From assembly GCA_973895155.1 (NCBI GenBank), contig OZ316893.1, forward strand, positions 5,704,001 to 5,768,000: a stretch of DNA of 64,000 bases. Reading direction: 5' to 3'. Both the position numbers and the translations under genes were made by a program. The stretch is from Marsupella aquatica (lineage: Eukaryota; Marchantiophyta). Shown here one piece after another: positions 34,790 to 47,605 of this stretch; position 1 is the first letter of the stretch; each line of letters opens with the position of its first letter. The notes under the pieces are model-generated. The model searched no databases. It was not told the DNA's origin and worked only from the letters and a program-made list of their open reading frames with translations.

Positions 34790-36088
34790 TCTTTTGATGT
34801 GTGAAACTCATCAAAACTTAAGGACCGACGGTAGAGTAAGCAAATAAACACCAAAACTCTATGAGGATAAAATTCAATACATTCAGTGTCAGACATGGGG
34901 CAAAAAGTAGTCCGCAGATGATTTTCAAAATACTATTCAATCGCATCAAAAAGATAGGACGGTGATTGACTTTTGGACCCTCTCCAAGAGGCAACTCAGA
35001 TTTTGAGGGACTAAATATCAATAATCATGCATTCATTGATTGCTAGATCTAAGCAACGGACACAACAAGAGTGGAACAAACTAAGAATGATCCCACTGCA
35101 AATCCGTGCACGATCACATCCATGGCGTCAAAGCAACAGCTCCAACACATCTGGATGGAACAAGTTCTTTTTCTAACTCTGCAAAATCTGTTGACGAACA
35201 CATCCGTGGAGAGGGAGTAGCGAACAAAAAACGCTGTTTCTCAACCTCAGTAAAATTTAAATGATCCATGTCACAGTAAAATCAAAATACAAAACAAAGC
35301 TGCAACCAGATCAAACATAATTGGCGAACGAAAAATTGTCCAAAATCCCCCAAACTAGCGTACGTGCACACTAGTCCACTCTGCACTAAACCCTGGAACC
35401 ATTCAAGTCCGTTCTTCGCCAGTCTTTGAACTGGACGTTCACCATCCTCCTACTCGTGGTTTAAGCTCGAAAGCCATTACTCACAGAAATCTCCTTACTG
35501 TACACCAACGGAGGGAAAGACAAGAACGGAAACGAAACGAGGGCGGTGACAGCAGCAGCAGCACCACTGTCCGGTAGGCCACCCAGCTAGCCAACCCAAT
35601 TAGGCAAAGCAAGCCGAGGAGAGCAGTGAAGACGTACCAGAACCACGGGGAAAGCGGAAGCAGTGACCCATAGCGTCAACAACCCAACCCACATAATTAT
35701 GACTATATTTGCACTCCACCCGACATGACGCAGAGCTCCCACCGGTCCAGTCCAATTATCTTTCTCGCAACGAACAACGTCACGCTCGCCACTCGCGAGC
35801 ACTCAAGCCGGCGAGGAAGGAATTCGAACCACCCGACGAACCAAATTGTTTCAACCCCGCAGAATGTTTTTGCATACAAACCAGAGACGTTCGCCACCTT
35901 TAGGACCGCAGCAGAAGAGAGAGTACAGACGGGAAACACTCGGATTACGTTTTGCCACAAATGCACGGCAAAACAACGATTACACGTCCTCTTTTTCTCT
36001 CGTCGTGTCTCTCGTCTCTGTCCTTTTGTCTGTCAATCAGTCGCCTCTGCTCTCCTCCCTCCACACTCTCCCAACCTTCACAGGCAAC
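34790..36088. other. Intergenic between esterase and 36.1 kb ORF
   Basis: A divergent interval between a minus-strand gene starting at 34789 and a plus-strand ORF starting at 36089. No other gene is supported. The last ~120 bases (35980-36085) are pyrimidine-rich (CTCTTTTTCTCTCG, CTCTCCTCCCTCC), as is common in plant 5' leaders, and this supports transcription towards 36089. Confidence 0.4.
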
Positions 36089-36403
36089 ATGCTGGTAAGA
36101 CCCATGGGTGAAGCCACGCGCCGTCGGTCGGGCCAGACATCTGGTACTGTCTCAGCGCTGCTGGAAGCGCCAAGTAGCTTCCTGAACAACCCTTTCGGGA
36201 GCAAAACGTGGAATTGGAATCTTGAGGAACTGTGGCCCAGCTTTAGTAAAGAATTCTTTCAAGACAGCCAAGATGATCCGACATCGTCGCAAAGTCTTGC
36301 AGCGTCAAACCTGGTTACGTTGACGGAACATAAAGCGGACGAGGTCCTTGCTTTTGACAAGCGTGTCGCACGGCACCGCACAGCACTGGGACCGACAGTG
36401 TAG
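36089..36403 (+). CDS. Hypothetical 104 aa protein
   Basis: ORF from ATG 36089 to TAG 36403, preceded by a pyrimidine-rich, leader-like stretch. The protein begins MLVRPMGEATRRRSG and continues SALLEAPSSFLNNPFGSKTW and WNWNLEELWPSFSKEFF. It has a basic N-terminus, an aromatic middle and an acidic/charged C-terminus. No known domain is recognised. The reading frame stays open upstream to about 35846, so a longer product or a first exon cannot be excluded, and a downstream exon is also possible. The basic N-terminus could suit an organellar target signal; that is speculation. Confidence 0.35.
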   Translation: MLVRPMGEATRRRSGQTSGTVSALLEAPSSFLNNPFGSKTWNWNLEELWPSFSKEFFQDSQDDPTSSQSLAASNLVTLTEHKADEVLAFDKRVARHRTALGPTV

Positions 36404-38907
36404 GACTACTGCAGCTACTTCAAAAGAGGAGTACCTTACACTCGAGTCGTTGTTGCTACTTGAAACAACAGCTATCTGCTTTAGCTTGGCGTCCTTCATT
36501 ACTTCTCAAAACAACTAATATCTTAACTTCTGAAGGGGCGCCTGGCGATAATGGAGATGATGGGTCTTCGCTCTTGCAGCAATAATAGGATATGCCGCCC
36601 ACGAGTGGAAATTCAGAAGGAGTGCCCGTTACATAGTAGTTACCAAAGAGACGCGCATCTGTGTATAGTCATGCTATTGGGCCAAAGATTATCCAAATCA
36701 ACAACAGACACATGTTTGAAAACTCGAGCGATCAGGAAGCAGGTGAAATGTGAAAGAGAATCCAGATCCTAGATTTAAAAAATAACATAAGAGGTTGACT
36801 TTTGGAGATTGGAGGAACAGACCAGCTGCGGAGCCACGAAAGCGAGCTCGAAATCAACCTCGGATTCGCATCAAAGACAAGGGATCGACTACTAATGCTC
36901 GCAGTAGCATACAGAAAATTCAAGCAAGCTTGGACCGGTTGGCAAATCAATCAAATTGAGAACAGCGGGAGACCGAGTTCCCCTGGCTACTTTGCATGAC
37001 TGCGAAGTGCGCAGCCAGAACACGGTACTCAAAGCCCTCCAATAGCTAGAGAAATTCATTGTCGTCACGCAGGACCGCAATGACAACCAAAAGTAAACGC
37101 AAACAAAATTGTGGATGAACGCGAAGCAAAAGTTCCCCGATTTTCTGGCATTTCTTTCCAAAAGCATGCACGACGACCAGGTCACGCTCCAACTTGCCAT
37201 CACACAAGCGCAATTGCTCCTTTGCTGTAGATATCACCGGAGATTGCATTCCATCAAAGTCCGCAGCACCCGCAGCAATTCTTCACCTTCTTCCTAATCC
37301 CCCTTATGCGCTGCCCTCATACAACCCTCTGCTCGTCCTTCCTCTTCGCAGCACGACCAAATAAACCCATGCGGAGACCTCTTTTAGTTTCCTTCGGAAT
37401 CCATATCACCATCCAGATCAGCTCACCAATCACACCAAGTACCTTGCTTCCTACTAATTTCAAGCTCTCCTACGTGCCAGGAACAGGTCGCATCATCCAC
37501 CATTTGCTTCAACTTAGGACTCACTTTACGAAGATCGTGAAAATATATACCCATAGTCTCCGCCCTTGCAATATCAATGGCGCTAAAGGGAGCGGAGTCT
37601 CGCTCATTTGCCCAGAACTCCCTCCCTACTGCCAAGAATATGCTGTGCTCTATCAGGTTGTCCATTCCGGATACGAATCAGCAAACAAATGCCTTACGAG
37701 AGTGATCCTTTCGACAGAATTGTAGACAAATCAGTCAGAAATCGACACTAAAAATTCCCTTGCAGGATCCTTTTCTTCCTTGAGAAGGCAACGTCTATAG
37801 TACTCACACAATTCTGCATACAGCAGGTGACACAATCTTGGATAGCCGTAATCCAGCAATTGTCTTCGGATTAACACTAACATTTTTTCATGAATGCAAG
37901 CCCAATCGGCTAAAAACGACCTCCACTAATGCTTTTCCCACAATCAACAAACTTAGCAAAGAATTCTATGCATGCTCCATGAGGCTCCAAATTGCCAATC
38001 TACTGTAACTCGGGGTCAGAACCCAGTACTGTACAGCTCTCACAAACTAACACATTGCACATATATCTACTCGGAGCCTGATCAGAAGACAGAATTCACC
38101 CAACGCTATCTGCTACTGAAAGCGACAACCATGTTCCCACTCCTCAACTCCAAAACTTGCAAGACGCTGGATTAAGTAAAATTCCCATATAAGACTCATG
38201 ACCACAATTCCCTAACAAAATTTAACTTTATTTCTCTCGAACCAAATATTGGTTTTTACACATTATTTAAATACACGGACGTTTTCTTTCAGCTTCTGTT
38301 CCGACCGCGAGACCTGTATCACAGTTCCAAAGCACCAATTGCATAAACTTGAGAAATTTGTATTACTTTGAGGCGTTCCATAAACTGAGAAAAAAAGCAG
38401 ACTCATTGAACAGGGTCAGCTATTACACCTGCCAAACGGAACACATAAATGCATGATGATATTTCTACCATATAAGTTACCTTGGAGAACGAGGGTATGA
38501 CCTTATCGGGCTTCTACTCCTGCTCCTTTGATACCTGGTGTCGACCAATCCACAGGCCATTACTCAGTACAACCGCTATGATTAGGGTTCGTACCTTATG
38601 ATATGCAGACGTAGGTCTATAACCAGATTATTTGGCACTGGGACAAAGCAGGTCTAGGAAGACCAGGACTCCTTAACGAAATTAAATCCAGAACACATAG
38701 GAATTGATACACTTGACTGCAGAAAGTCAAGCCTTTACATTCAGCTACACTTACAGCGTGGAAAACTCAATGATATTCTAAATTCAAAAAATGGGACTAG
38801 TAACAACTATGATCATCATCCCTTACCACTGCCTACCTTCAAACAACTCAGACTAGTTGGTGATAAACATTAAAACATCCAGCCATCCAATAGCTACGAG
38901 CAGTATT
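36404..38907. other. Intergenic, 3' side of CLASRP-like gene
   Basis: About 2.5 kb without a gene I can support. Open frames of 60-140 codons on both strands overlap each other and show no family resemblance. The right-hand end should contain the 3' untranslated region of the CLASRP-like gene, which ends at 38908 on the minus strand. Confidence 0.45.
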
Positions 38908-41900
38908 TCAAATGACAGCGTCGGGTGTAAACAGAGGGTAGACAGACGAAGCATTCAAATTCAACCTTTTCGGAGAACGGCTCTCAGAGCGATTGTGGTG
39001 CTTTCTTTGCGCAATTCTCCTAGTCTCGGCTATTTTCTCTTGCCTCTCCTTCTCTTGCTCTCTTCTCTTTGCCGTTTCTGTTACTGTGTCCTTCTTAACT
39101 GCAAAAGCGGGATAATGTTTAAGAAAATCATCACGGCAGGAAATCCACTCTGCACATCAGGTCATGCACATGAGGCAAATTGAACCAGGCGATGGGATCT
39201 TAGCTTGGAATCAACTGGTGCGGGCTTTACCATCGACAGAAACAAATTCTTGTTTCGCATACCCAAAAACTTCACACCCGGTGCACCTAAATGCCTTATT
39301 CACAACTTCTGACGAATGACAGCTACTATGTGCGAAGACAATACACCTTCTCTACAAATCTAGAATTGATCTTGAGTGCATAAGTACAAATCCAACTACC
39401 ACTACATACAACTGCACTGAAAGTTTCAGGCCCAGCTCCACGTAAATCGACTACAGTGGAATCTACACAAATTGTAGCATGGGGGACCAGGCAAGAGCGA
39501 CCTACTTTGTTTATTAAGTTGCTTGCTCATTATCCTTTTCAGGCGTTCCTGTGGGGTCTCTTTCTGTTCACCAGCCTGAGGTTTTTGAGAGGGAGTGCCA
39601 GTAGACACAGAAGCCTTGCTGAGCTTTGCAATTGCCGAAGCTGATGAAGCACTGCACAACAAGTGATAAATCTCATTGGTACAGATGATATTCTAGAACA
39701 ATGTACGACATGCAAGGATGGTTAACATGCTGACAATCCACAGTAAATGGTACGTCCCATCCTCTCTTCCTAAGCAACTCTGACGGTTGGAACTCTAACT
39801 AAGTATCAGCAAGTCATTACATTCGACATTTCCACTCCATGGGCAGTACCACATTTCACAGCGTTTACCTAGAGGGTGGGGCCTTTGATTCCCTGTGCGT
39901 TCTCTCCCAGTCAGAGGTCACTGCACCAGAGGCTGCAGCAGTTGCAGCTGGGTCAACATAAAGTGCCTCAAGGATACGGCCTGCGGGATGCCTGCATAGT
40001 ATACAATTCCGAAATTTCACTTGAGCAAGGGCATTTCTTAATTAGAAATAATTGTTAGCACAACAGGGTTGGAGGACGTCACCTATCCCATGATGCTCTC
40101 ACTAAGTTTACCCTAGTCAAACCCACCCAGTCCCTACATGTCAGCTCACACAGCTGACTGCTGTGCTAGAAGAGAGCTACATGTAATTTTGACAGGGTTG
40201 TGCGCCCTGGGCCCAACCTACCCCAAGACCACCCAGGTGCCTGCCTTGGGGTGCCAGGCGTAGCAGACGAAGCTGCAGCACGACAAAGAGTGGGGCCAAG
40301 CTATGATCGTTGCAGGTCTTAAAGGTCCAGTGCTCCGACCGGTTCATAGATTCAAGTTGAGATGGAGGTGATGATGGCGGAGCGACTCCCCCCCCAGCAA
40401 GAGCCTGCTCTCCCTCTGCTCCCCCGCCAAATTCCGTGATGTACTCTATTTTAGGAGTTGACGCTCGGGTTCGTCTCCTCTTGTCACGGTCCCTGCTACG
40501 CTCGCTATACCGTTCATATCGCCTTGATCCCGGAGAAGGTGAACGTGATCTTGACCTAGACCTTTCCCTGGATGGAACGGATATAAAATAATTAGGCCAA
40601 GAATTTTTCCGCAAAAAGTTCACAGGATTTGTTGTAAATACATTCGGAATAAACAATATTACTCGCATGCACCTTCATCCTGTCAACTCACATGGAAAGC
40701 TCTTTTGTATCATAGGCTATAAATGAACCTCACCTTCTTGAACGCGGGTATGCCTCGTAGGTTGGACTTCCTCTTGGTTCCCTGCATTCATTCAAAACAT
40801 AACGGGAAACTGGGATGAAACTCCCTTCACATTCCAGAAACATCTAAGACAAGAAGACAAAGATGACATAAGAAAATCTCTTTCCGCGTAAATGATTTTG
40901 GCCTACACTGTTTTGTACCCGGACGACAACAAAGCTGGAAACCTCCAGCCACTTAGCAACGTTTCAAGTAGCACAGTCAAGTAGCTAATAAGGAAAAGCC
41001 AAACTGGACAAGTTCGTACGAGTCACCTGTAAGGATCGTGGTACGATAATCTGGTGGTTGCCAATCTTGCAGCTTCCTTTTCTTTTTCTCTTTCCTGCTG
41101 TGAAGCCTTGCGTCTCTCTTTGCGGCTCAATTTCCTCTGAATATTTCATTAAAAGAAGTCTTCAAAAACACAAAAAGCTCCCCATTGCAAACAACGTAGC
41201 CCCAAAACCTACTGGCCTAGCATCAAAGGTATAATCGAGATCCTGCTCTAGTCAATAAACACTAGACTAAAGCTCAAGGACACAGATTTGCAGTTTTATA
41301 TGTAACAAGAATGTTGTTCCCTAAAGAAGTGGAAGCGTAGAGATACGGACCATTGCTGGATCGCCTTTGGCAGCCTCCTTCTGCCTTTTCTCTTCTTCCT
41401 TGGCTTTCCTATCAAGATGGACTAACCAGTTGAAGCGTTGCACTCCATGATCTTTTCCAATATTTTCAATCTCGTCGTCCTCGCTGTCTTCACTACTAGT
41501 CACATCTTCTTCCTCTTCCTCTTCCTCGTCATCACTGTCGGCCCCCTGGTTATCGTCGCGACCATCTGCTTCGTAGGCAAAACCAACCTGGGCATATGCC
41601 CCTCGGCCTGCTGTTCCTTGAAGAACTCGTTGTCTGCCATCCAGAACATACAACCGGAATACATCAAAGGTCTGAAGACCGGAAAGTTTGCAGACGACAG
41701 AACAGGCAAAGAGCAATGCAGTGTTGAGGGGCATCGTAGCCCCTACAACACTTCACTCGGCATATACCTATCCTACTTCCGTCCTAGTCTCATTAACGAG
41801 GTTCTTTTAGCAGCGTGTATAATATTATCAATCTTAAATTAAAATAATACAACTTGGGGTACCTGTCTCCAGGTAATGGCGCAATCGCTCTAGTCTCAAG

Positions 41901-43733
41901 CTCCAGCTCAACGTCCTCAAGCCCTTGTTCGTCGCTGACTGGAGCAATCAGCCATGAACATCAATTTAGGATGGATCCCGTTGCAACCTCAAAGATATCT
42001 TCTTACGACTCTGAGAATAGCCTCCTCTGTACAGCAAAATACAGCATCCGACTCTTACCCTAGGTTCCGGAAAACACACTCCTCTTTCCCAAAAATCATA
42101 GCATCAGAGAATTCTTGAGAAGGAAAAGGGTCTACTCGTCACAAAACTTTCGTCTCTTTCCTGCATGGTTTATTGGGTCGCGAGAATTTCGAACGACTAG
42201 GACGAGAAAGTTGGGTAATGAACCATTGCTTCATAATTGGGATCCAATGTCAGTAATTCGGGGCTAGATGTTCTCATCAATGAGGAGGTAGCAAACACGT
42301 CGCATGCGAAACACAAAGGTATAAAGAAGAATAGGGACCAACATATACACGTCAGCAATGGTGGTCAACGGGTTTCAGGTACCGACATCCACGTCGCCGC
42401 TGTTTGATCAAGTCTCGATAACGCTCAAAGTTTACCAGCTCTTCTAGCTCCTCTTCCTCGTCCGTTTTCTCACGGACAACCCGGTGTCTTGGATCGTACT
42501 CTCGTATTACATCTAGAAGAGCGCGGCCATCAAACCTGCCAAGGTACCAATCCAGGTTCATGTCAAACATGCCAATATTCTTTTCATTTGCTCGCCGAAT
42601 ACATTTGGAGGAAGAGGAATACAATAAGAACGTGTATATTCTCCCACGTTGCTGGCAACATGCACTGTCATATCAGGTGGTTTCCTTTGCTCTGAATTCT
42701 TCAAGGGAGATACGGGAAGAGGCACAACACAAGGAACGAGCCCTCATCCTTACCTATCAATCAGATTATCCTCCTTGCCATTCCACGGAATCCTGCAAAA
42801 AACAAACCAACCATAAAGCACAGTGGCGTTTAACTCGAGGCTACCTCAAAAAATTCAGACCGCCGAAAATCTGTTGCAACAAATAAATCTCTCGAACGCC
42901 ATGAGCTGCTGACACTACGAGATCTTTTATAGATTTTCTAAACGAAAAACTCTATCGAGGTACAGAAAACAGAAATCTTGTACAGGGAAGGAACTACAGA
43001 TACAGGTAAAGCAAAAGAAAAAGAAATCCAGGCAACGAAACCAAACGCGCGATAGATTATGGATTCCTTTCACAATTCCCTCACCACCTGTAATCGGCGA
43101 TGTCTAGGGAAAACTTCAATCAGACTCATCCACATTGTCAATCTCACGAAAAGAGGTGAGTTTGTTTTGGGCTATGTAGTAAAGAAAGGTGGGTTGTTCA
43201 AAAACTGCAATGAAACTGACGGTGAAAACTTGGACATCGCGAGATATGCCACTCAGAGAGCGAAATGCCACTCAGAGAAAGAAATGAAGCTACGAGTGAG
43301 TTAGAGATTTTTACTGCTGGGAACGTCTGCGGGTGTTTGCATCAAACAGTGCTGGACATTTCACTCTTTACAGTAGTGGTGAGTTCATAGTTGCACGCGC
43401 GTACTTCCGCAATATCTTACATCCGCCGACCATCAGGTCAAGCCCACCCTAATCAAGACAGCACGATAGTTTTCCCCTAATTTTACAGACACTGCATCCA
43501 AGGCCAGAGAAGAAGAAACGGAAAGATATAACATACAGGCCCTGCTGTTCTTGAGTTGCCTGATATATCGCGGCGTCATGGTGCATACGGCAACGAGAGC
43601 CAACGAGACGCAAAGATTGGTGCGGGTCGCCTCTACGTTTAGCGAGGAAGAGTGCCCTCCTTTCGGACCTCTTCCGCGCAGCATCCATTAACTCATGAAC
43701 CTTCTTCTCCGATCTCCGCGCCTCGTGCCACAT
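38908..43733 (-). CDS. CLASRP: CLASRP/SFRS16-like splicing factor (SWAP N-terminal, RS protein)
   Basis: Minus-strand gene with exons 43537-43733, 42754-42792, 42387-42535, 41863-41938, 41351-41633, 41027-41136, 40734-40781, about 40233-40567 (3' border uncertain), 39869-39980, 39506-39651 and 38908-39098; phases agree, about 561 aa. Seen: N-terminal MWHEARRSEKKVHELMDAA, CRMHHDAAIYQATQEQQGL, IPWNGKEDNLIDRFDGRALL, VNFERYRDLIKQRRRGFSDE, a long Asp/Glu tract, WLVHLDRKAKEEEKRQKEA, KLSRKERRKASQ, YHDPYREPRGSPTYEAYPRS, an RS patch, KIEYITEFGG, and TPQERLKRIMSKQLNKQ. These match plant and animal CLASRP (SFRS16/SWAP2) in order. Known role: a nuclear alternative-splicing regulator that binds Clk kinases in mammals. 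The C-terminal RS tail is much shorter than in Arabidopsis or human proteins: the last exon ends soon after RSESRSPKR. A tiny exon may be missed near 40.2-40.3 kb. Confidence 0.93.
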
Positions 43734-44160
43734 CTTGTCGCAAATACTAACACCCGCCTTGATAAATTAAACCAATGTCAAGTTCTCGATCGGGCTACGC
43801 GCCTGCGCTGCTTCAAAACACATACTCCCACTGGTTACAAGCAGGAAACCTCCTCTTCGACTCGAAATTCAATTATCATCACCTCTAGGGTAACCAACGC
43901 TCTCCATCTCCGTCTCCGCCAACTTCCACAATCGTCTCCACCCTCCAACCCCGACGCGAAGTGATTACCTGCATCGTCATTGCTTCATCTTACAAAATTG
44001 CATTAGGGCTGTTCTGCTCCTTATTTCGTTACACCGTTTCCTCAGTCTTCCCCATTTCAGCGATGAAACATACTCTTCGCCACAGTCTCTGCATGGTCCC
44101 CACCCCAAGGCGTCGTTCTCCACATCCTCCTTCCTCTGTTTGATTCCCCTCCGCTGTCCG

Positions 44161-44192
<32 letters not shown>

Positions 44193-44600
44193 CAGTAACG
44201 ACTAAAAGTCTCAGCGAATTGATCGAAACCTCCACAAATAGCAACGAGCACGATCACGTTTTCAAGCAATCATTCATTCACCGAAAAGAGGAAGACAATA
44301 AGTTCCGAGATTCTTTCAAAATACCTCTCCGGAGCTTTATTTTAAGTAAGCCTCTCTCTCGGACCGTGCGGAGGAGGCGATCTCCCCCTCCTAAACTCCT
44401 GACCAGGATTCGACAGAATTCTAACGAGACACGACAAGCGGAATAGTGTAGTGTACTTTTACTGGTGCGTCGATTGATTTTCAAAGTCGTGGCTCGTTCT
44501 TGACATAGTAGTGGGTCTCACATATGCAAAAAAAGTTGCAGAGACGGGCGGCCCTAGACGCAGTCGGGGCGCACCACGACAGGGTTAATGCAGGCCAGCA
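43734..44600 (-). promoter_or_regulatory. CLASRP-like upstream/leader region
   Basis: Upstream of the CLASRP-like ATG (minus strand). It holds a CT dinucleotide run on the plus strand at 44161-44188, that is (GA)14 in the sense of the gene, about 430 bp before the start codon. Plus-strand open frames here are short and unconvincing. A 5'-leader intron is possible but cannot be placed. Confidence 0.4.
44161..44188. repeat. (CT)14 microsatellite
   Basis: Pure CT repeat of 28 bp, read as GA in the orientation of the CLASRP-like gene. It parallels the AG tract upstream of THO5. Confidence 0.92.
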
Positions 44601-46652
44601 TTTTTTGGGGTAGTGAATTATGAGACGGGTGGAGGGTGCAAATGTCAATGGCCTAGACCTCCTGGTTTTAGGTCTTTTGTTGGTTGGCATTGTAATCGCG
44701 GTCAGGTGGGGGTTTTGGTTAAAATTCCGGGGCATGACATCCTGTCAGGAGGCCCGGGTGCCCATACTCCCAGGCGCAGAAATTTCCTCAGACACCCTAT
44801 ATGTGAGACGCCCTAGTTGAGGCAGAACGGGATGATCGACGGTCACCATTGTAATAATTGTTGTCCCACATATTACCCTCACAAGTTACCATGAGCCACT
44901 ATAGTATCTAATCCCACCCAAATTCCTATCTTCTCTCTTTACAAATTGACTCCTGGACAATAAGATCCTGGCTGTGGGAGGATGGGTCTGTTTTTTCTTT
45001 ACCATTGGATAGTTCCTAGACCCCTCCTGAAGCCTGCCCACTCGCCTCCCCCACCCAAGCCACTATCACTCGGTCCTTGTGGGACTGTAATTATCCCTTT
45101 CCCATTTTTTCCTCCCCTTCATTGGGTTGCTTTTCGATTGGGATCATGTCTCCCGGTTCAATTTTTTCTTCCCCTTCATTGGGTTGCTTTGCCTTTGGGA
45201 TCCTCCCAGTTCGATTTTTTTGCCCTTGGGCAGTGTGATATACTGTAATTATCCTATACCTATACTTGTGCCAGAGGAGGAGGAGAGAAGAGGGGGGGGG
45301 GAGGGGTGGCAAGGAAAATTGCATCCTCCCTTTGTCACTATCTCCTACCTTTTACCCAAACCCTGTCATGCCCTCACATCCCCCCTAGCTTGCCCTCTTG
45401 TCGAATGGCCAGCAGGACCACACAGTGCTATGACCCGACCTGAAGTGCAATGCCGCTTCCTACATTTTGCTTTGAAGAAACTTTTGCATCAATCCCAATC
45501 TCAGCATCAACAACACCCTCTACAACACTTTGTTGTGTCTGCAACACTTCCTTTCCTCAATGACTTCCTTGTTGCAATGACACTTCCATGCCTCAATGAC
45601 TTTATTGCCTCAAAAATGCATCCTTGCATCATTCAGACGTGAAACATTTTCGGCGCAATGAAGGGCATTGGGCTTTTCTATACTATAATTTGTGATCAGG
45701 TCCACCAGTCATGCCCTACCCGTACACTTCTCATAGGCCCTTATTTTTCTAACAACATATCTTGATATCTAGACTAAGCTTATGAGTATCGATACACAGT
45801 GGGAATTTAGGTACAATAGCCCTTCGATCTTGAGCATACTATTCTGGCTCCTTCACCAAAATACCCCTCTTCACTCTGTGAATTGCAACTTTTCCACCAC
45901 CCCTATCAGCTGGAAAATGTACTCTAGCTGCCATGCAATGTACACTCTAGTCAAGATTTACTGTACAATATAGGTTAAGATCTGTTGCAAGTTTAACACA
46001 TAGTCATTGTAGTTGAAAGTACATTTTTTGCCAATCTGACATGTAGCTACTAGGTTCTCACAACACTTGATGTACTGATTTGCTTCAACAAAGTTTGGTT
46101 TTGCAATCGAACATCCTTGCAAACTCAGGGTGGCTTTACAAGATATTAGTGGCCGTTTCAACCTTTTTCTGATCTCCAAGATGTGATTAGGATTGGGGAG
46201 ATATGGCTGCATTTCACTTTACAAGTTGTTGAGGCAGGTTTTCCTACATTGTTGCCAATTGTACAGGGAATGGAATGGAGTGGAGCCCAAATTTTGTTTA
46301 TGTGGAGCACATTTTCCCAGATTTGAGACCACCTCTCTTGGAAGTCCCTTCATATGGCAGCTTGGTCCATTCCTATTTTGAGTCATTTGCATTTAAAGTG
46401 GACCCACAAGTACTTCATGAGATATTCACTTGTCAAAGTTATTTGACTTTGAGGTGGAGTGGGTTCCCATCTTGTCTCTTAGCAAAGTACTCTAGCAACA
46501 TTTGCTGGAATTAGCTTTAGAACACATTGGGGGCCATAGAAGGAATCCAAAAACTTGTTTAGACCAGGTACACAATCTGCACTATGTGAAATGGCCCTCC
46601 AGTTTGCTTTGGTGTAAAAGTTCACAAGTGCCCCCCACCATCTTCTAAAGCC
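44601..46652. other. Intergenic with low-complexity segments
   Basis: No gene supported. A 66-codon frame at 44620-44820 has one hydrophobic stretch (LDLLVLGLLLVGIVIAV) but no recognisable family or leader. A roughly 55 bp C/T-rich unit (CCCCTTCATTGGGTTGCTTT) is repeated at about 45114-45205. Around 45280-45310 there is a run of GAGG and ten Gs. The copia insertion starts at 46653. Confidence 0.4.
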
Positions 46653-46996
46653 TGTTGAGCATAAATGACATTCGCAACTGCAAGCCCATGAACCATCCAA
46701 CACACAAGAGTCAACACAAAGAGATACGTGGTTCACCTTCACATGAGGCTACGTCCACGGGAACACACAAGAGCTTTATTGCACTCTAGGCCGATAGGCC
46801 ATACCAAACATCCACAACACAAGCTCTCCCTATCTCTCAACTAGCTCCGTAACAATGAGCCTAAGTTCCACCAGGGTCTGGCATCAGCCCTGGCTTAATA
46901 CACAACAACACTACCGCTAACATTAACTAGATCCTAACCCGAGTTAGCCTAATTGTGGTTAGCTCATGAGTCACAAGACTAGAGCAATATCTAACA
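46653..46996 (-). repeat. 3' LTR of the copia element
   Basis: 344 bp. It begins TGTTGAGCATAA and ends CAATATCTAACA on the plus strand, with direct partner 54644-54985. It is the 3' LTR because the polypurine tract adjoins its inner edge and gag-pol reads on the minus strand. Confidence 0.95.
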
Positions 46997-47007
46997 AACT
47001 CCCCCTT
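46997..47007 (-). other. Polypurine tract
   Basis: Reading on the minus strand, AAGGGGGAGTT directly abuts the 3' LTR (TGTTAG...). This is the standard position of the plus-strand priming site in LTR retrotransposons. Confidence 0.85.
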
Positions 47008-47203
47008 GACTCTTGTTTTGGGGACTGGACTAAATGCTACCATATGTAATCCTCAGCGGGAAGTTCTAGACGATCACCTAAACAGGTCTCCCCCTAAAAA
47101 CCACAAGGGTTAACTAAGGGTTAACTAGAACTAAGCCGTAGCCAAACTGGAATGAGTAATCCACATACAAATAGTCACACATTGCTAAATAACTCTACTT
47201 GAA

Positions 47204-47578
47204 CTACAATTGCAAAACCTGCAAAGTAACACAGTGTCTTGAGAAACTCTCCAAAGGAATCACTTTGGTAAAGGCATCAGCAGGATTGAGCTTTCCATCA
47301 ATCTTGACTAGCTCAAAAGTTTTATCAGACACTGTTTGCCTGATAAAATGGTATCGGATATCAATGTGCTTCACCCTGCTATCCATTACCTGGTTAGCAG
47401 CCAAGTGAAGAGCACTATGACTATCACAGTTTAGAGTCATTTTGCCATGCTCTAAACCCATCTCCGCGATCAACTTGTCCAACCAAATTGCTTCCTTTGT
47501 TGCTTCTGCTGCTGCAACATACTCTGCTTCTGTAACATACTCTGCTTCTGTAGTAGACCAAGATATACACTTCTGCAA
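47204..47578 (-). pseudogene. Copia RNase H fragment
   Basis: The minus-strand frame contains LQKCISWSTTEAEYV, AAAEATKEAIWLDKLI, DSHSALHLA, KHIDIRYHFIRQ and GKLNPADAFTK, the typical C-terminal copia RNase H blocks. An in-frame tandem duplication (TEAEYV twice) interrupts the STTEAEY motif. The frame is cut off upstream by stops just before LQKC. Confidence 0.92.
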
Positions 47579-47605
47579 GGTAGATTTCTAACTGATACGT
47601 CATCC

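Noticed and set aside
44620-44820. Small membrane-protein-like ORF (one hydrophobic segment)
   Set aside because: A single 66-codon frame with no leader evidence and no recognised family; not distinguishable from chance.
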